From Membranipora membranacea (Eukaryota > Bryozoa > Gymnolaemata > Cheilostomatida > Membraniporidae), in the NCBI GenBank assembly GCA_914767715.1, contig OU612074.1:12064062-12128061 (forward strand): 64,000 nt of DNA, given 5' to 3'. The notes below the pieces were generated by a model, which ran no database searches, was not told where the DNA came from, and worked only from the letters and a program-made list of their open reading frames with translations. The first letter of the stretch is position 1; the number at the start of each line of letters is the position of its first letter. The position numbers and the translations under genes are program-made. Shown piece by piece: positions 37,701 to 49,100 of the stretch.

Positions 37701-40240
37701 ACTCCAACTGTATTCAGAGATCAGATGAATGATACCGCTAGCCTCACTGACCTGGCAGCTGTAAAGGCAGTGAAAACTGCAAACACAGCGGGTGGGTGCT
37801 CCGACCCCCATAAAATGTGTCCATCACTCTCTATCATGGACCTCACTCTAAAGCCAGAGAAAGCTGGATTAGAGTCTCACCATCATCATGCTTCTGGAAA
37901 ATCTGCCAAATCTAAGCGTATAATTCCTTCAATAAATGTCGTCCACATCAAGTGAGTTTTCATCTTTTCCCGTTGATATGGAAAAAATAACACAACATTT
38001 AACGTAAACAGGAGTAAGATTGGAATGAATGAGTTTCCTAGTAGTTGTTGTAGTGCAAACTCTCTCGAAACTAACTTACTGATAATTATTTTGATGATGC
38101 TAGGTAACTGAATGATTTGTTCATATGATTTGTCCACCCATTATAAAAACTACAGAAGGAACAAAACAATTTATAGTCTGATAGCAAGTTATGCGATAAT
38201 TTTACACTGAACAGATTCATAGCACCTCCGCTTGAAAACATTGTATAGTATTAGGAATTGTCCTCCCTTGCCATCTATGAGGTATAAAAACCTAGGGCTG
38301 TTCCAGCTACCACTTCTATCTACTTTCGAGAACTGTGAAAGTACTGCATACTAGCTGCCAGGCTATGAATTGCTTTGGTCTTTCAATAGGGAAATATTTT
38401 AAATGGATGCGCTGTTTTGTGTTAAATGGATTCGCTATTTTGGTAGAACTCATCAGAAGACTGACTCACATGGCAAGCTCAAGGACGCTATGAACACATT
38501 AGAGCTAACCGGACCTCAATATGTGAGTTGTTTTATTATTTATTGTATTATATATGTAGTTATTATAAAAATTTTAATTTATTATAAATTTAAATAAATA
38601 ATTTAAAGTTAAATTAAATTCAAGCGAATAATAAAAGTGATAAACATAAATAGTTAAATAACTGTTGAATGATTTCGATCTATCTGTGTATCAATTTGGT
38701 TTTTCTTTTCCTTCTGGACGACCATAAAATGATTTAAATAATTTTGCACAGTTTTTCATCAGTGCAGTTGGTTGATTACCTTGCATAATTTTGTCGAGCA
38801 ATGACGCTAGTATTTGATTCCATTCATTGTGCTTTGTTTAGCTTGCATTTTACAAGGCGATGGGCTTATTTTTGTTCACTTTTAGGACTCTGAAACAAAA
38901 AAGAAGATAGCTAACAGTAGAACAAGAAGACCCAGTGTGAAACCAATGTAAGTTAATCATGAGAGACTATCCACCTGAGTCTTTTCTTGAGAAATTATTG
39001 TAAACGGTCAAAATATACTCATAGTATAATTAAAGGCCCCGGGCAATTTTTCATCTATCGTCTGATCGCATAAAAGCTCTTATACAATTTGTTCAAGCCA
39101 GTGATGCAATTGGATACCCTCTTTGCTTTATTGAGTATTGAAAGCTGTATAACATTTTATTTGAAGTTTGGTTGTCTTTCCTTGTATCGTATTGTATTTG
39201 GTTGGGTTGTATTGTATTGGGTTGTATTGCAATGTGTGAGGTTGTATTGTATTGGGTTGTCTTGTATTGGATTTGTATTGTTTTGGGTTGTATTGTGTTG
39301 TATGGAATTGTATTGGGTTGTCTTGTATTGTATTGGGTTGTATTGTATTGGGTTGGGTCGTATTGTATTATGTTGTGTTGTATTGAGTTGTATTATATTC
39401 GGTTGTATTGCATTGTGTTGTACTTGGTTGTTTTGTATTGGGTTGTCTTTCCTTGTAATGTGTTGTAACGTATTGGGTTGTATTGTATAAAGTTGTATTG
39501 TAACGTACTTGTAGCCAGAAGACATCACCGCTGGCAGCTCGTAAGATGCACAAGAACATATTCCCTAGTACAACGGAGAGTAAGAGTAAGCGAGATAAAT
39601 CTCCTACCAATTTTGTCCGTCCAGTCAGATCAAAGAAATCTAGATCAAGGTGAGATTCCTGAAGGATGATAGGTGTGTCAAAACTCCCACAATGCAACTC
39701 AAAATGGAATTTCCATAACATTGCATTGTGGGGCACTCATAAAGGATAATAGGTGTGACAAAACTCCCACAATGCAACAGTTCTCCAGAAGATTAGATGT
39801 CAATAATTTCATTGCATTGTGAGACACTCATAAACATGTGTTTTTGCTCTGCATACTAAACTTTTACTTGTGGTAGAATCTGCCGAGGTTTCAGATGAAT
39901 CTGAAGGAGTGAAAGGCTTGATTTAGGCCTGAAATGTGAAAAGTATTTTACAAATAATTCCTTTTAATCAATCAGGTTTAAGAACTAAACAGGAGCTGAG
40001 GATTATCATGAGTCATGAATTTTGACTTCATTCAATAATCAATATCAAAATCACACAATTTAACCTACGATGGCTGCAGTTACTTTGTTTATGAATGTCA
40101 TGTTATGAGTAGATATAATGTTGAAATATCTGCATTCAGTTTAATCTTATTATTCAATTTTTAGATCACCCTCATCCAAGAAGTTATCTCATAAGTTATC
40201 TAGTAAGAAGTCCTTTCAACAGACTAAAAGCCTTCACTAG
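16791..40240 (+). CDS. Large Ser/Lys/His-rich orphan protein, about 2,074 aa, 35 exons
   Basis: Function unknown; I recognise no domain. Exons: 16791-16943, 17302-17420, 17669-17841, 18431-18784, 19245-19348, 19744-19850, 20459-21466, 21836-21998, 22370-22451, 22960-23139, 23492-23631, 23792-23875, 24302-24442, 24805-24909, 25373-25616, 26069-26195, 27639-27717, 28138-28281, 28741-28852, 30038-30285, 30685-30819, 31137-31226, 31564-31786, 32223-32601, 32940-33124, 33646-33783, 34448-34533, 35022-35184, 35892-36088, 36960-37022, 37602-37951, 38447-38522, 38886-38947, 39515-39649, 40165-40240. All phases match and the sum (6,225 nt) divides by 3. No signal peptide is seen. Seen: an acidic start (MMDSDEELAEAIDY), an Arg/Glu-rich probable coiled coil in exon 6, a VDxSxISEI repeat in exon 7, ten consecutive His in exon 20, a second short coil in exon 28 and a basic Lys/Ser C-terminus. 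A cytoskeletal, centrosomal or nuclear scaffold is a guess. A small extra exon near 23996 is possible, and fused neighbouring genes cannot be excluded. Confidence 0.7.
19048..19184. mobile_element. Foldback element, GATCAAGTTTGATCC family
   Basis: The left arm (AACCTAGATCAAGTTTGATC, then GTTTGCCTGCATTC and AGTTGCTCCCC) pairs imperfectly with the right arm (GGGGCAACTCCGAATGCCGG, then CAAATGAACTAAACTTGG). The arms are about 57 bases and meet near GGTCACGCC/GGCGTGAAC. There is no coding potential. Related partial copies lie near 19918-19990, 27930-28022 and 40732-40808. Confidence 0.7.
20459..21466 (+). other. Exon 7 of the orphan gene, with VDxSxISEI repeats
   Basis: This 1,008-nt exon is the longest in the gene. 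Near residues 540-615 of the protein it encodes at least three copies of a short motif: GTNVDQSLISEI, GSNVDPSLISEIIEA and GSSVDPSIISEIIEA. They are preceded by shorter echoes (GSPVDMS, GSPVDAS), and each full copy is followed by Lys/Arg-rich spacers. Exon 20 (30038) begins with a related NVISEI. A repeated amphipathic peptide such as this may be a docking site, by inference. Confidence 0.75.
24957..24986. repeat. Perfect 30-bp palindrome
   Basis: CCATAGAGTTATTAT followed directly by its exact reverse complement, in an intron of the orphan gene. The same arm recurs at 25663-25707 with a 13-base loop, and CCATAGAGTT recurs near 34901. Confidence 0.8.
25663..25755. repeat. Composite short inverted repeats
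   Basis: 25663-25707 is an inverted repeat of CCATAGAGTTATTATA with a GTATAGTATAGTA loop. Directly after it, 25708-25755 holds GTTGGCTCTTATTGG and CCAATCAGAGCCAGC, the two ends of the GTTGGCTCTGATTGG family. The first repeat appears to be inserted beside or within the second. Confidence 0.6.
26419..26583. mobile_element. Near-perfect 141-bp foldback flanked by direct repeats
   Basis: 26431-26500 and 26501-26571 are almost exact reverse complements (arms about 70 bases, no loop, centre CTCTCCCGGGAGA). An 11-bp direct repeat, TACAGTTAGAC, lies just outside on both sides (about 26418-26428 and 26572-26582) and looks like a target-site duplication. There is no reading frame. It lies in the same intron as the tRNA gene, about 390 bases upstream of it. 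Confidence 0.8.
26973..27058 (+). tRNA. tRNA-Ile (anticodon UAU) with a 12-nt intron
   Basis: A complete cloverleaf. Acceptor arms are GCTCCAG and CTGGAGC, with discriminator A at 27058. The D arm is GCGC/GCGC. The anticodon stem is CCGTA/TGCGG and the anticodon TAT is at 27007-27009. The T arm is GTGAG-TTCGAGC-CTCAC. A 12-base intron lies at 27011-27022, one base 3' of the anticodon as is standard for nuclear introns; without it the tRNA is 74 nt. Box A (TGGCGCAATCGG) and box B (GTTCGAGCC) are both good. The CCA is not encoded. The gene sits inside a protein-gene intron on the same strand. Confidence 0.97.
27930..28022. repeat. Half copy of the GATCAAGTTTGATCC foldback family
   Basis: It contains TTTGATCCAACCAG, GTTGTTCCCCTTC, GAAACTCCAAATTCAGGCAA and GATCAAATTGGATC, with the order and orientation of both arms of the element at 19048-19184, but more diverged and shorter. 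Confidence 0.5.
28311..28386. repeat. GTTGGCTCTGATTGG-family short element
   Basis: CCAATGTGTTGGCTCTGATTGG at the left and CAACCAGTCAGAAACAAACACGTTGGC at the right form an imperfect inverted repeat of about 75 bases. Similar pieces occur at 25708-25755, 32700-32875 and 49050-49113, and more weakly at 8309. Confidence 0.55.
28853..30037 (+). other. Intron of the orphan gene with a possible long element
   Basis: No exon was supported in this 1.2-kb intron. CGTGATATATCGC at 29435-29447 and its exact reverse complement at 29932-29944 could be the ends of a non-coding element of about 510 bp. No target-site duplication is clear. Confidence 0.4.
30368..30538. repeat. AGCTAGC-family AT-rich dispersed element
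   Basis: It starts near AGAGCTAGCC and ends near CTCTAGCTAGCTTATATTTAC. It contains TAGCTAGCTGAAATTATG and AAATTAAGTCAC. Pieces with the same words (TAGCTAGC, TTAGGGTGACTTAA or its reverse) occur near 21546-21650, 37113-37210, 42834-42890, 46690-46790 and 48886-49018, always in introns or spacers. Confidence 0.45.
32700..32875. mobile_element. Foldback element, GTTGGCTCTGATTGG family
   Basis: ATGGCTCTGATCAG near the left and ATTCAGAACCAACACATTGG near the right enclose an inner inverted pair (AGAGCCAATGCCGGG and CCTGGCATTGGCTCTC). The central part is AT-rich with TAATTATAGTGAAAGTG words. No coding sequence. It lies in the intron between 32601 and 32940. Confidence 0.55.
39170..39510 (+). repeat. 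Minisatellite of TTGTATTGGG-like units
   Basis: About 340 bases of degenerate tandem 5-10-mers built from GTTGTATTG and GGGTTGTATT. It is strongly G/T-rich on the + strand and lies in the intron just before exon 39515-39649. The long frames it opens on both strands are repeat artefacts. Confidence 0.9.
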
Positions 40241-41917
40241 TTCACCTGGAGCATCAATGACAATCGATATTTTGTTAAAATTTTCAAATTTTTTTTCTTG
40301 AAAATGGCTACGTTCACATATTAACAAGTGACACCAAGCTGCTATCAGTTTGACACCGCAGCCCTCAACAGCCTCCGACAACAGGCTACTCGGCTCCGTC
40401 TTAATATATCACTACATCTGTGTATGTGATGTATTTGCCGTAAGGTCATTGTTTTATTGATCATCGCCTTATTATCAGTGCATATTTAGAATTTGAAGTT
40501 TGAAGTCTCATCAGAATATTGAATTATTATGTCTGTCAAACCGTCCTAAGTCTGATATGTTGCATTTATAAAGAATCCTAACATGTATGGCATTTTGGGA
40601 ATCATGTATAACATGTTGTACATTACCATTAAAACACATGAATTAAAACGTTATGCAAGCAAGAATTAATCATCTTATGTTCAATCATGCATCCATCGCT
40701 CACCATTCTAAGCCAGAACCATGTTGCCTGCCACATGACCAGTGGGAGGCGAGAAACTCCCAATGACGCCAAATTGATCTGTATCAGGCAATCCTGGAGG
40801 AATTTGATACATTAGTTGGTGTTGTATGGCAGAAAACAACTCGCATTTGATTTAATGGTTATAAAAGTCCTATGGGATAACGCTGTTCGTTGAACCATCT
40901 GATTTAAGTTTTCATCCAAGACAAATTGAAAACAAAATAATAGAAAAAATAATATCATAAAATAAACCAGATCCATAAAACATTACCATAAAATAATACA
41001 ATAAAACAAAAGTTAGTCTCTGTCTCCATGTGAAGACATTATAATACAGTAAACCAATCAATTCTCCAAAAACCATATATGATCATTTCTTCTCTTCCCT
41101 CACAACTGTCTAAAACATATTTGTGTTTTCAAATTTGTGGATATTAGCTCTGAGAGTAGTTCACTCTTCATTTTATTGTGGCGGAAATCCCATAGGACAG
41201 ATTGGTGGTGTTGAATTACACTACCTTATCCTTTGCAAAAAAGCAGATACTCTCTGCTTTTAATCTCCGATTACTAATCATACTGGCAAGAATGATGAAT
41301 ACTATTTTCTGCTTTTATTTTATGTGAAACTTTTATACTGCATAGTGGTTTATATGGAGACTTATCTGTCCTTTTTGTAAAGGAGGATAATCCCCAACGG
41401 TTGTGTAATAACTCATCCTCATTACGTCAGATATAAAAATTGTTATCATTCTATTGATGGGTGCCCCATTTTTAACATCTGGTTGAAAATAGGATCCGTT
41501 TCTACCTGAAGGGAACTCATTACTATTTTTTTACATTATTAATTTCATTTATTTCCCAAGTGTTTGATACAGCATTGCTTGCAGTGCATGATGGAGCTTT
41601 GGGCTATTGATTATGATACATACATGTATATTAGGTTTAATCTCCAGGTTATTTTGGCAAACAGCCATTAAATACTATAGATGAATATTTGAATATGTGC
41701 CCTGTAGTTCACCGGTCATGCCATTAACCTACCGGAGGCTAGTTTTCTCCTCTAAATAAACATTCTGCTAAACAGCTGCGAAAATGTAAATCTATTGCCA
41801 ATGTATCAAATCTGTCAATATTAATATAAGCCTGTTCTTTAAAACCACTCTAACTATACAGAGTGTTTTGTGTGTGCATGTCTTGCTTGATATTTCGCTT
41901 TGAAAAGCATATGGAAA
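40241..41917. other. Spacer between the orphan gene and the F-box gene
   Basis: No coding exon was supported. It is AT-rich, with a partial copy of the GATCAAGTTTGATCC family near 40732-40808 and an exact inverted pair TCCTATGGGAT (40868) and ATCCCATAGGA (41187). It should contain the 3' UTR of the upstream gene and the promoter of the downstream gene. Confidence 0.45.
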
Positions 41918-42019
41918 ATGGACAGTATTCAGAAAATCTCTGCTAAGAATTCTGCGCAGAATGAGCTTTTCAGCCGTAGAGATGGAGATTTCGGTCAGGA
42001 CTATCGTTATATCAGTCAG
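41918..42019 (+). CDS. Possible alternative first exon of the F-box gene (GC donor)
   Basis: The ATG at 41918 opens 34 codons (starting MDSIQKISAKN) that end exactly at CAG|GCAAGT, the strong consensus of GC-AG introns. Phase 0 lets it join the F-box exon at 43185. There is no direct evidence that it is used. Confidence 0.35.
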
Positions 42020-42700
42020 GCAAGTGATTTAATTTTAACTTCTGAATATTTTGGATGTCCATAAAATTCTTTATGTCAATATGCATTGGCCTAGGATATA
42101 AAAATGGATTGAGAATTTTGATATCATTGATTTTTTTTTAGCTCTCAGACTTACAATTTTAGCTACCCATGAGGAGCAAAATATTTGCAGGGGGAATTGT
42201 TCGCAAACTTTTAGCTAATTGCACAATTTCACAACTAACACCGTTGCTTGTAAAATATCAGTTTTATAGTTATATGAGGTCGCCTCCTTACCAGCTATAG
42301 CAAATATTTTAAATTAAGCGATCATGTGATCAATCAATTAAATTCAATGTTTTAATTAACACCCCCCCCCCCTGCAACATATGGATGCCAAACGCGTACT
42401 AAACTTCTGATTGACAATAAAATTGTATCACATCTACATATGGTTGCATATCTTATATGAAGTGTACGTCAGACTAAGGTATTTCTATGTAATATTTCCG
42501 CTAATATTGTACATGCAGATTACAACACATACAACATGTAATAAGAAAGTTAATTTGTTAATAGGTGGCAGCGTCTATTAAACCTCATGTGCATTTAAAT
42601 ATAATATAGGAGCTTGTGTGGGGCTATGAGGCAGCTGAACTAAAGAAACAGGCTGATTTTTGATTTTGTAAAATTTTGTTGATGATCCAGTATCAACAAG

Positions 42701-42745
42701 ATGGACGTTGCTGAGCAAAATGGAATAGATACTCAGAGTTCAGGG
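42701..42745 (+). CDS. Second possible first exon of the F-box gene
   Basis: The ATG at 42701 opens 15 codons (MDVAEQNGIDTQSSG) up to GGG|GCAAGT, again a possible GC donor in phase 0. It would be an alternative to the exon at 41918. Support is weak and rests on the splice-like edge and phase only. Confidence 0.25.
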
Positions 42746-43184
42746 GCAAGTCTTTTTTTTTGTATCTTCATATTGTCTTAAAATTTGCATGCATGATACC
42801 CTATAGAAGTATTTACTTTCCTAGGTCTTTATTTAGCTAGTTTTAGGGTGACTTAAAACCAGCTAGCTTCATTTTTTGCTAGCCGGGTTTATTTAATGGA
42901 AGCATCACATAATAGTCATTATTTCAAGTGTGTCCGAAAAAAAAGGCAAGTTTTTTCTCTGGCGCTTACCTTATTTCTCTAGCGTGATTGCTAGATATTT
43001 AAAATCGCTACCAGTTTCATATTTTATCACTCAAACAACACACTTGAACATTGATGGTATATGGTAAGTTTCTTAGCGACATGGTAAATGCGTAGCGTTC
43101 TTTCTTACCTCCAATGCAAACCGTCTTTGTTCACTCTAGAATATTTCATTGTGCATTTACCATAATTATAATCATCCTTTACAG

Positions 43185-46100
43185 ATGCACATAAATGACC
43201 TGTCCGAGCAGAGTCTCCTCGCAATCCTCGCTTACATACCGCTGAGAGAGTTGGCTAAGACCGTAGCCCTGGTATGTAGTAAGTGGAGGTTACTAAGCTA
43301 CAATAGTCAACTGTGGAGAGATGTTACGTTCAGACCAGAATTCTCAGACTATAGCGTATCTATGGAGGCCTTAGTGGCTTTGATTGGTGTAAGGTAAGGT
43401 TTGATTTGAATCATCCAGCAAGGAACGCACCGAGGTATCATCAGCTGTATTTGTAGTGGACAAGTTTATATCATGTTTGCTCTCTCCAGCAGGAACTGTC
43501 TAACTTCGTTTGTAACGGATTGAAAATTAAATTTTTTACTTAATTTATCCTACTTTTGAATGATTGAATTCTCTCTTCCTTAGTTTATATCATTAATGCT
43601 AAATCAGTTTGGCCTGTAGATAAGGTTTGGAACGCCAAATGAATGTTCGATCATTAGTTCTTTTTCCATTTCACCTGCAGATGCTGTTTGATGGAGTTGG
43701 TACTGTGAAATTAAAATGAAAATTGAACTTTTGATCAATCTCAATAGTTGAATTGATTCTTTTCATTATGGTGTGGCTAGTATGCACAAACATGGCAATA
43801 TTTGTGATCAGCTATTGGTGTGGCATAGGCAATCACCACAAGCACACCATACAATTGGAAATCATGATTTTCTGATATCGATGCTAGAATATTTTATTTT
43901 TACACGCTGCTGCCGAGGTTTCAAATTAATTCCTCTTGGCAGCTGTGAGGTGTGTTATATAACCGCTAATCAGCAGCTTCAAGTGTTGATGTTGTTTTAA
44001 AGTTCAAACCTGAAATAATTAGCTCTAATATCAAATAGCCTTTATTAATTAACTGCTATGTTCAAGCGAGATTTCAATTACCTCAGATTAACAACATGTG
44101 CGTTACCTAACCTATATAATGAAATATCAATAGTCTGAGTGCAAGTGTGGCCCCTAACAAACTAGGAAAAAGATTTTTGCAACTGCAATACACACATCTA
44201 TAAGCATATCTGCAGTTTATGTACAAATATTTAAACACTTTACAGATGAAGACGAAATATGTATAATGAATCTTTCCACTCTTCAAAAGCAATTCATCTT
44301 ACTTGAATTCGACACACAAACCACAAAGATAGAAATAATTATAATTTTTTGACCGTAACTTGTATGTATAGCACTTGCACTTGCACTTGCACTAGCACTT
44401 GCACTTGTACTAGGATTTGGTGTCATTGGTTTTGCTTTATTTCGGAGTTGCTCCCTCTTCAATGATCAATGACAGCCAAACCTTGTCTTGTTGTCTCAGC
44501 CCAAAACCCCTGCCTCCAGCATACTTGTTTCATACCATATCTAAACTTATTATCTCGTTTTCAGATTTTCTGGCCATCTAAGATCTATAGACTTGCCTTG
44601 TGAATACATTACAGTACCCATAATACACGAGATCGCCCTCAAGTGTCCCAGTGTGAGAAGGATGACTCTGGACTTCTCCAAAGCTACCCAGGTATATTAT
44701 CATAGAGCATGTTGTATAGGGAGCGGCCATGGCGCAAAGGGTAAGGCATGGATCTTTCAATTGAGAGGTCCCGTGTTCGATTCCCGGCGGGTCACGGTGG
44801 TGTCAGGAAGAGCATCCGGCCTCAAATGCTCCTGTGCCCCATCAGGATCAAGTCCGTAGACCCGTACTGATACCGAGACAAAAAACCAAGCAACATCATG
44901 GTTTCTCACACGGTATCACAGGGTATCGAGACTATCAATGGACGTGAGTTATTTGATCCAGTTGTATCCATCATAATGCTCAGTGATCAGGTTGAATGGC
45001 AAGGTGAATAGGTGATATTTGGCTTCTAGGCCACATTCCCACCTCTATGCAGCATGATGATCACGGATAATTGCATAGTTTGGTTGACGCAGAGTGAGTA
45101 TTGATGTACGCAAAGAGTTCCTATTTGTTGATGCATTTAAAAATTGAACAAGAATCTTAACAGTTCAAAAATATAAGGATAATTACCCTGGAGGATAAGC
45201 AGCTCAAATTTTATACACGACTATACTTTAGGATTTAAGATTACTGGATAAGATGCCTTGCGCTGAATGAGAGAATAAACCTAGTTTATGACTCAAACAG
45301 CTGCAATTGTGTTTTGTGGCACGCTTCACTCAGTCAATTAGCCAAAATGGTAGTTGGATAATGGGATGCAACAAAATTTCTGTTGAAATGCCACAAAATA
45401 AAAATTATCGAGCTGTTTAAGTCCTAAAGCCAGAACTTTTTCTAAGAACCTCTCTAAATGCCTTCAGGACACAAATTCACAAATGTTTAAGGGTTGCCTT
45501 ATTTTCTCATTATTGACAGCTGTATGATTTCACAGACCTGCACAGTTTCCCGAGTAATCTTCACTCTCTGTGTATCTGTCTGTCTGAGGTTGTCTTCCTC
45601 GAGGGATTCATGAGGAGAGTCTACAGCTTCCTCTCACCTCTCAAAGTTCTACACCTTATAGGTAAGTTTAATCATAATTTTTGTCAATTACTTTGTGCCT
45701 TATTTAACAGTGGTAAGCTACCAAGAACTCAGGGAGGCAGTCACTTTTAGCAACCTTGTGAACCTTGGGAAAACCTTGAACAACCTTGTCTTTCTCAATT
45801 TGAGCATGGTCCCCCTTCACCCAACCCTCCCCCCTAAGACCGCAACCCTGATCGGAATATTTTTTTTCTATTTATTTTGGCAAGACATTTATAACTGAAT
45901 TGCTTTGAATCTAGCCTAAGCATGCTATACTTTGGATGGATTGAATCGATTGGTTTACAGAGCGACAGCAAACTCATTCAAATAGAGTGGACAACTTCGT
46001 ATAATGGAGCTCAAGAAAGCTAGGCAAGGGTATATTTTTGACCGTTTTAAAATCTAGCCTGAGATGACTGAACATTTTGTGGTCAACACAGCCATGTTAA

Positions 46101-49100
46101 AATGAAAGACACCTCATGCTGGTAGCGAAAATTGAATTTTGGAAGAAGAGACTTATCGAACTCTTATTCAATTTTTAGGCACATTTGACGCTGCGAGTGA
46201 GAGTGAAGAGAAGTTTGAAGTGATCAACATTGGTAAAATCAGGTCACATACACCAAACCTACGCATAGTGAACTTTTACGGGGTGACATTTGTGGATGAC
46301 TCACATATTGAGATGCTAGCTACTAGCTGTATACATCTAGAGGTGCTAGCTGTCAACTACTGTCTTCGTGTAACAGGATCATCTCTTAAACTACTGATGG
46401 CTCGCTGTAAGAAGTTACAGTCATTGCTTCTCAGGCATACAGGTATGATTAATTAATTAACTCCTATGCTTTTGTAATTGTTTGTAGGTAATTCGCTTGT
46501 ACTAGTTCAGTGCCCTGCGTTGGTTGGAACGGTTGAGAAACTTTGCTACAATTGTGTCACTGTATGCAAAGAGCTCATGCATATGAGGCACACTCTGATT
46601 TTGTAACGCATTTGTTTTCTGCTAACTTTTATTGTAGTTGTAATTTTTCATCTACAGTATTGCATTGCTACTGGAGTAATCGTTGGCTAGAGTTAAATTC
46701 AGCTATTTTAGGGTCACTTAATGTTAGCTAGCTCTTAATTATTGCCAGCCATGGTGGGAGTTTATAGAGTTGAGAGGGTGACTAAATGTTGGTAACTTTT
46801 AATTTGGGTGTTCCAAGCATGCGCAAAATGGCAAACCTTATCTCCTACATGGACAATACTCTTCTATGGTTTTTGAATGTTCCACAATATTGTCCTCTCT
46901 TTTTAAAGTAGGAGACAACTCCATCACTAGCCCAACTCCGCATACTATCTATCGAGTAATTATTTGCTTGTAATTTTTCATCACATCATTATATTCATAA
47001 ACAAGCTTTGGTCATTACCAGCGATTTAAAAAAAAGTTATGCGCACCCTGAACCCTAAAACTACAAGCAAATAAAATATCATCTAGTAATGACTTCCGTT
47101 GTTGAAAATTTATAGTAAAATATGCAAGTTTTAGTGCGTTTTATTGCCAAAAAGTTTTAAAGTGATGACCAAGCAAAAATTGCAAATATTAGTGAATTTG
47201 AATTTGCTTAGAACGGACAAAAAATTAGTCTCATAGTTATCCATAAGGACAGAAACCGTAGACTAAGTCAATCCTGTACTGTTCTCAGATTTGAAGGATG
47301 AGCATGTACAGGCTGTAGACTGGACTAAGTCTCGTCACATGACAGAGTTAGATATCAGCTGTACCGACCTGGGGGAGAATAGTCTACTAGACCTTCTGAC
47401 TAAACTTCCACCGCTGACTTATCTCTCTGTAGCTTACTGTGACTTCTTCACTGATAAGGTAATCGTAAAAAGGAATTGGCCACACTGAACATGGGCCTTC
47501 TCTTTTTTATTATCTTGGTACGCTGATTGCAGATTGACTCTGAATACTAGTATCTAAGTACCATAGCCTCATTATCACAATGGCGTCTATACAATAACCT
47601 TACTAAAATTTGGCTATTTCGCAACCTCGTCTTTTCTGTTTGCACTTTGAATATGTATTATAGACAAGACAATAATTATGCACGATATTGAGTGTATGGT
47701 ATAAAGTGATGTGCGGAGAAGATCAAAGTTGACTCATTCGATTCATCGCTTACTACAATTGTATCTAAAATTCGATCTCTTTTTGATGCACACAGCTATG
47801 CCCGCATTGTGATTAGTTAAGCAAGGCTTGGATTCTCCTCACAGCTAACATCAATAGCGATTAGTTGCATCGAGGCATTGTACCGATGACGAGACAACTC
47901 CAAATTGTGACCTATCCATGATAACAACTGTGAAGTTTATAGCTACAGGTCTTGTCATGTCAGCATAGCAATAAAGCTATGACTAAACCATTGATCATCG
48001 CCTTGAAAAAACAAGTTTTCTCTAGGTAAAGACAAATTCTCTGGTACTCTATCCAGGTGATGCTAGCAATGAAAGCTTCAGGCCGCTTAGACAGGATCAG
48101 AAGCTTTGATGTAAGTTATACTTACAGTCTAAGCGATTCAGTCATAATGAGTTTTATTGAGACCAAAGGAAAGAACTTACATGGTGCTATGATGGGCGGT
48201 AAACCAAAACTGGATGAACATTTCTGGCTGGCTGCCGTTCCTCTTCTTCCAAATATCAGGTAAGTTCTTTGTTATTCGTTGTTATTTACATTGCAATTTC
48301 TGTACCACTATTGTAGTAGATTACCAGTCTTTGTATTATCTGTGATTTATGTTAAGTATGGATAAGGCAGGGGTTGGCAGTAGAAGATCCCGGACTCTCA
48401 AATCACATGTTTGCTATTTTGATTGGTTATGTATGTATGTATGTATGTCATTCACTGAGAAATAAAATTTTTGTGTAATGTGCTCTGGGTATAAACTTAT
48501 AAAATATTGCACCAAAAATAAAAAATAAATATAATAAAAGACACACAATCTATTAAGTTATCAAGTAAAGAGTATACTATTCAAAAGTCTGACGCTTTCC
48601 GCCCTGAAACATTTGGCACGGATTTGAACTCTGTGTCTTATAGCAGTGTAACGACCTGATGGAAGTTGGTCAAGTATCAGTACAGGCTCGCTGGAGGTGG
48701 TCATCAATCAACCTGAATATGCTAGTCGATGATTGACAGAACCATTGGGCAATAAACAACGATTGGTCCTGAGTTTTAAATATCCCTCTTGGTATTAGGT
48801 CGAGTGAACATTACTGTTGGTTGATTTCACCTACTCTAGAGGAGTGAGGTATTTGATAGGAAACTTCGCCCTTTCACAATGCCGAAAATAGCTAGCTATC
48901 TTACCACCCTCTTTATATTGAATAGCCTTCCAACCCAGCTAACCATAATATAGTGCAAGCAAATTTTAAGTCACACCCGGCCCCTAACAAAATTCTAGCT
49001 AACATTTACTCCCCCAGGTTGTATGGCGATCATCTGTTTTTAATATAGCCAATACGTTGGCTCTGATTGGTTTGATTCCCTTGTCACCCATCTAATCGGA

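Noticed and set aside
39089-39736. Long frames on both strands (133, 123, 122 and 98 codons)
   Set aside because: They arise from the TTGTATTGGG tandem repeat, which lacks stops in several frames; composition is repetitive Cys/Val or Thr/Gln/Asn.
44719-44800. A second tRNA gene
   Set aside because: Boxes A and B are present but acceptor and T stems do not pair; the sequence continues into a SINE body.
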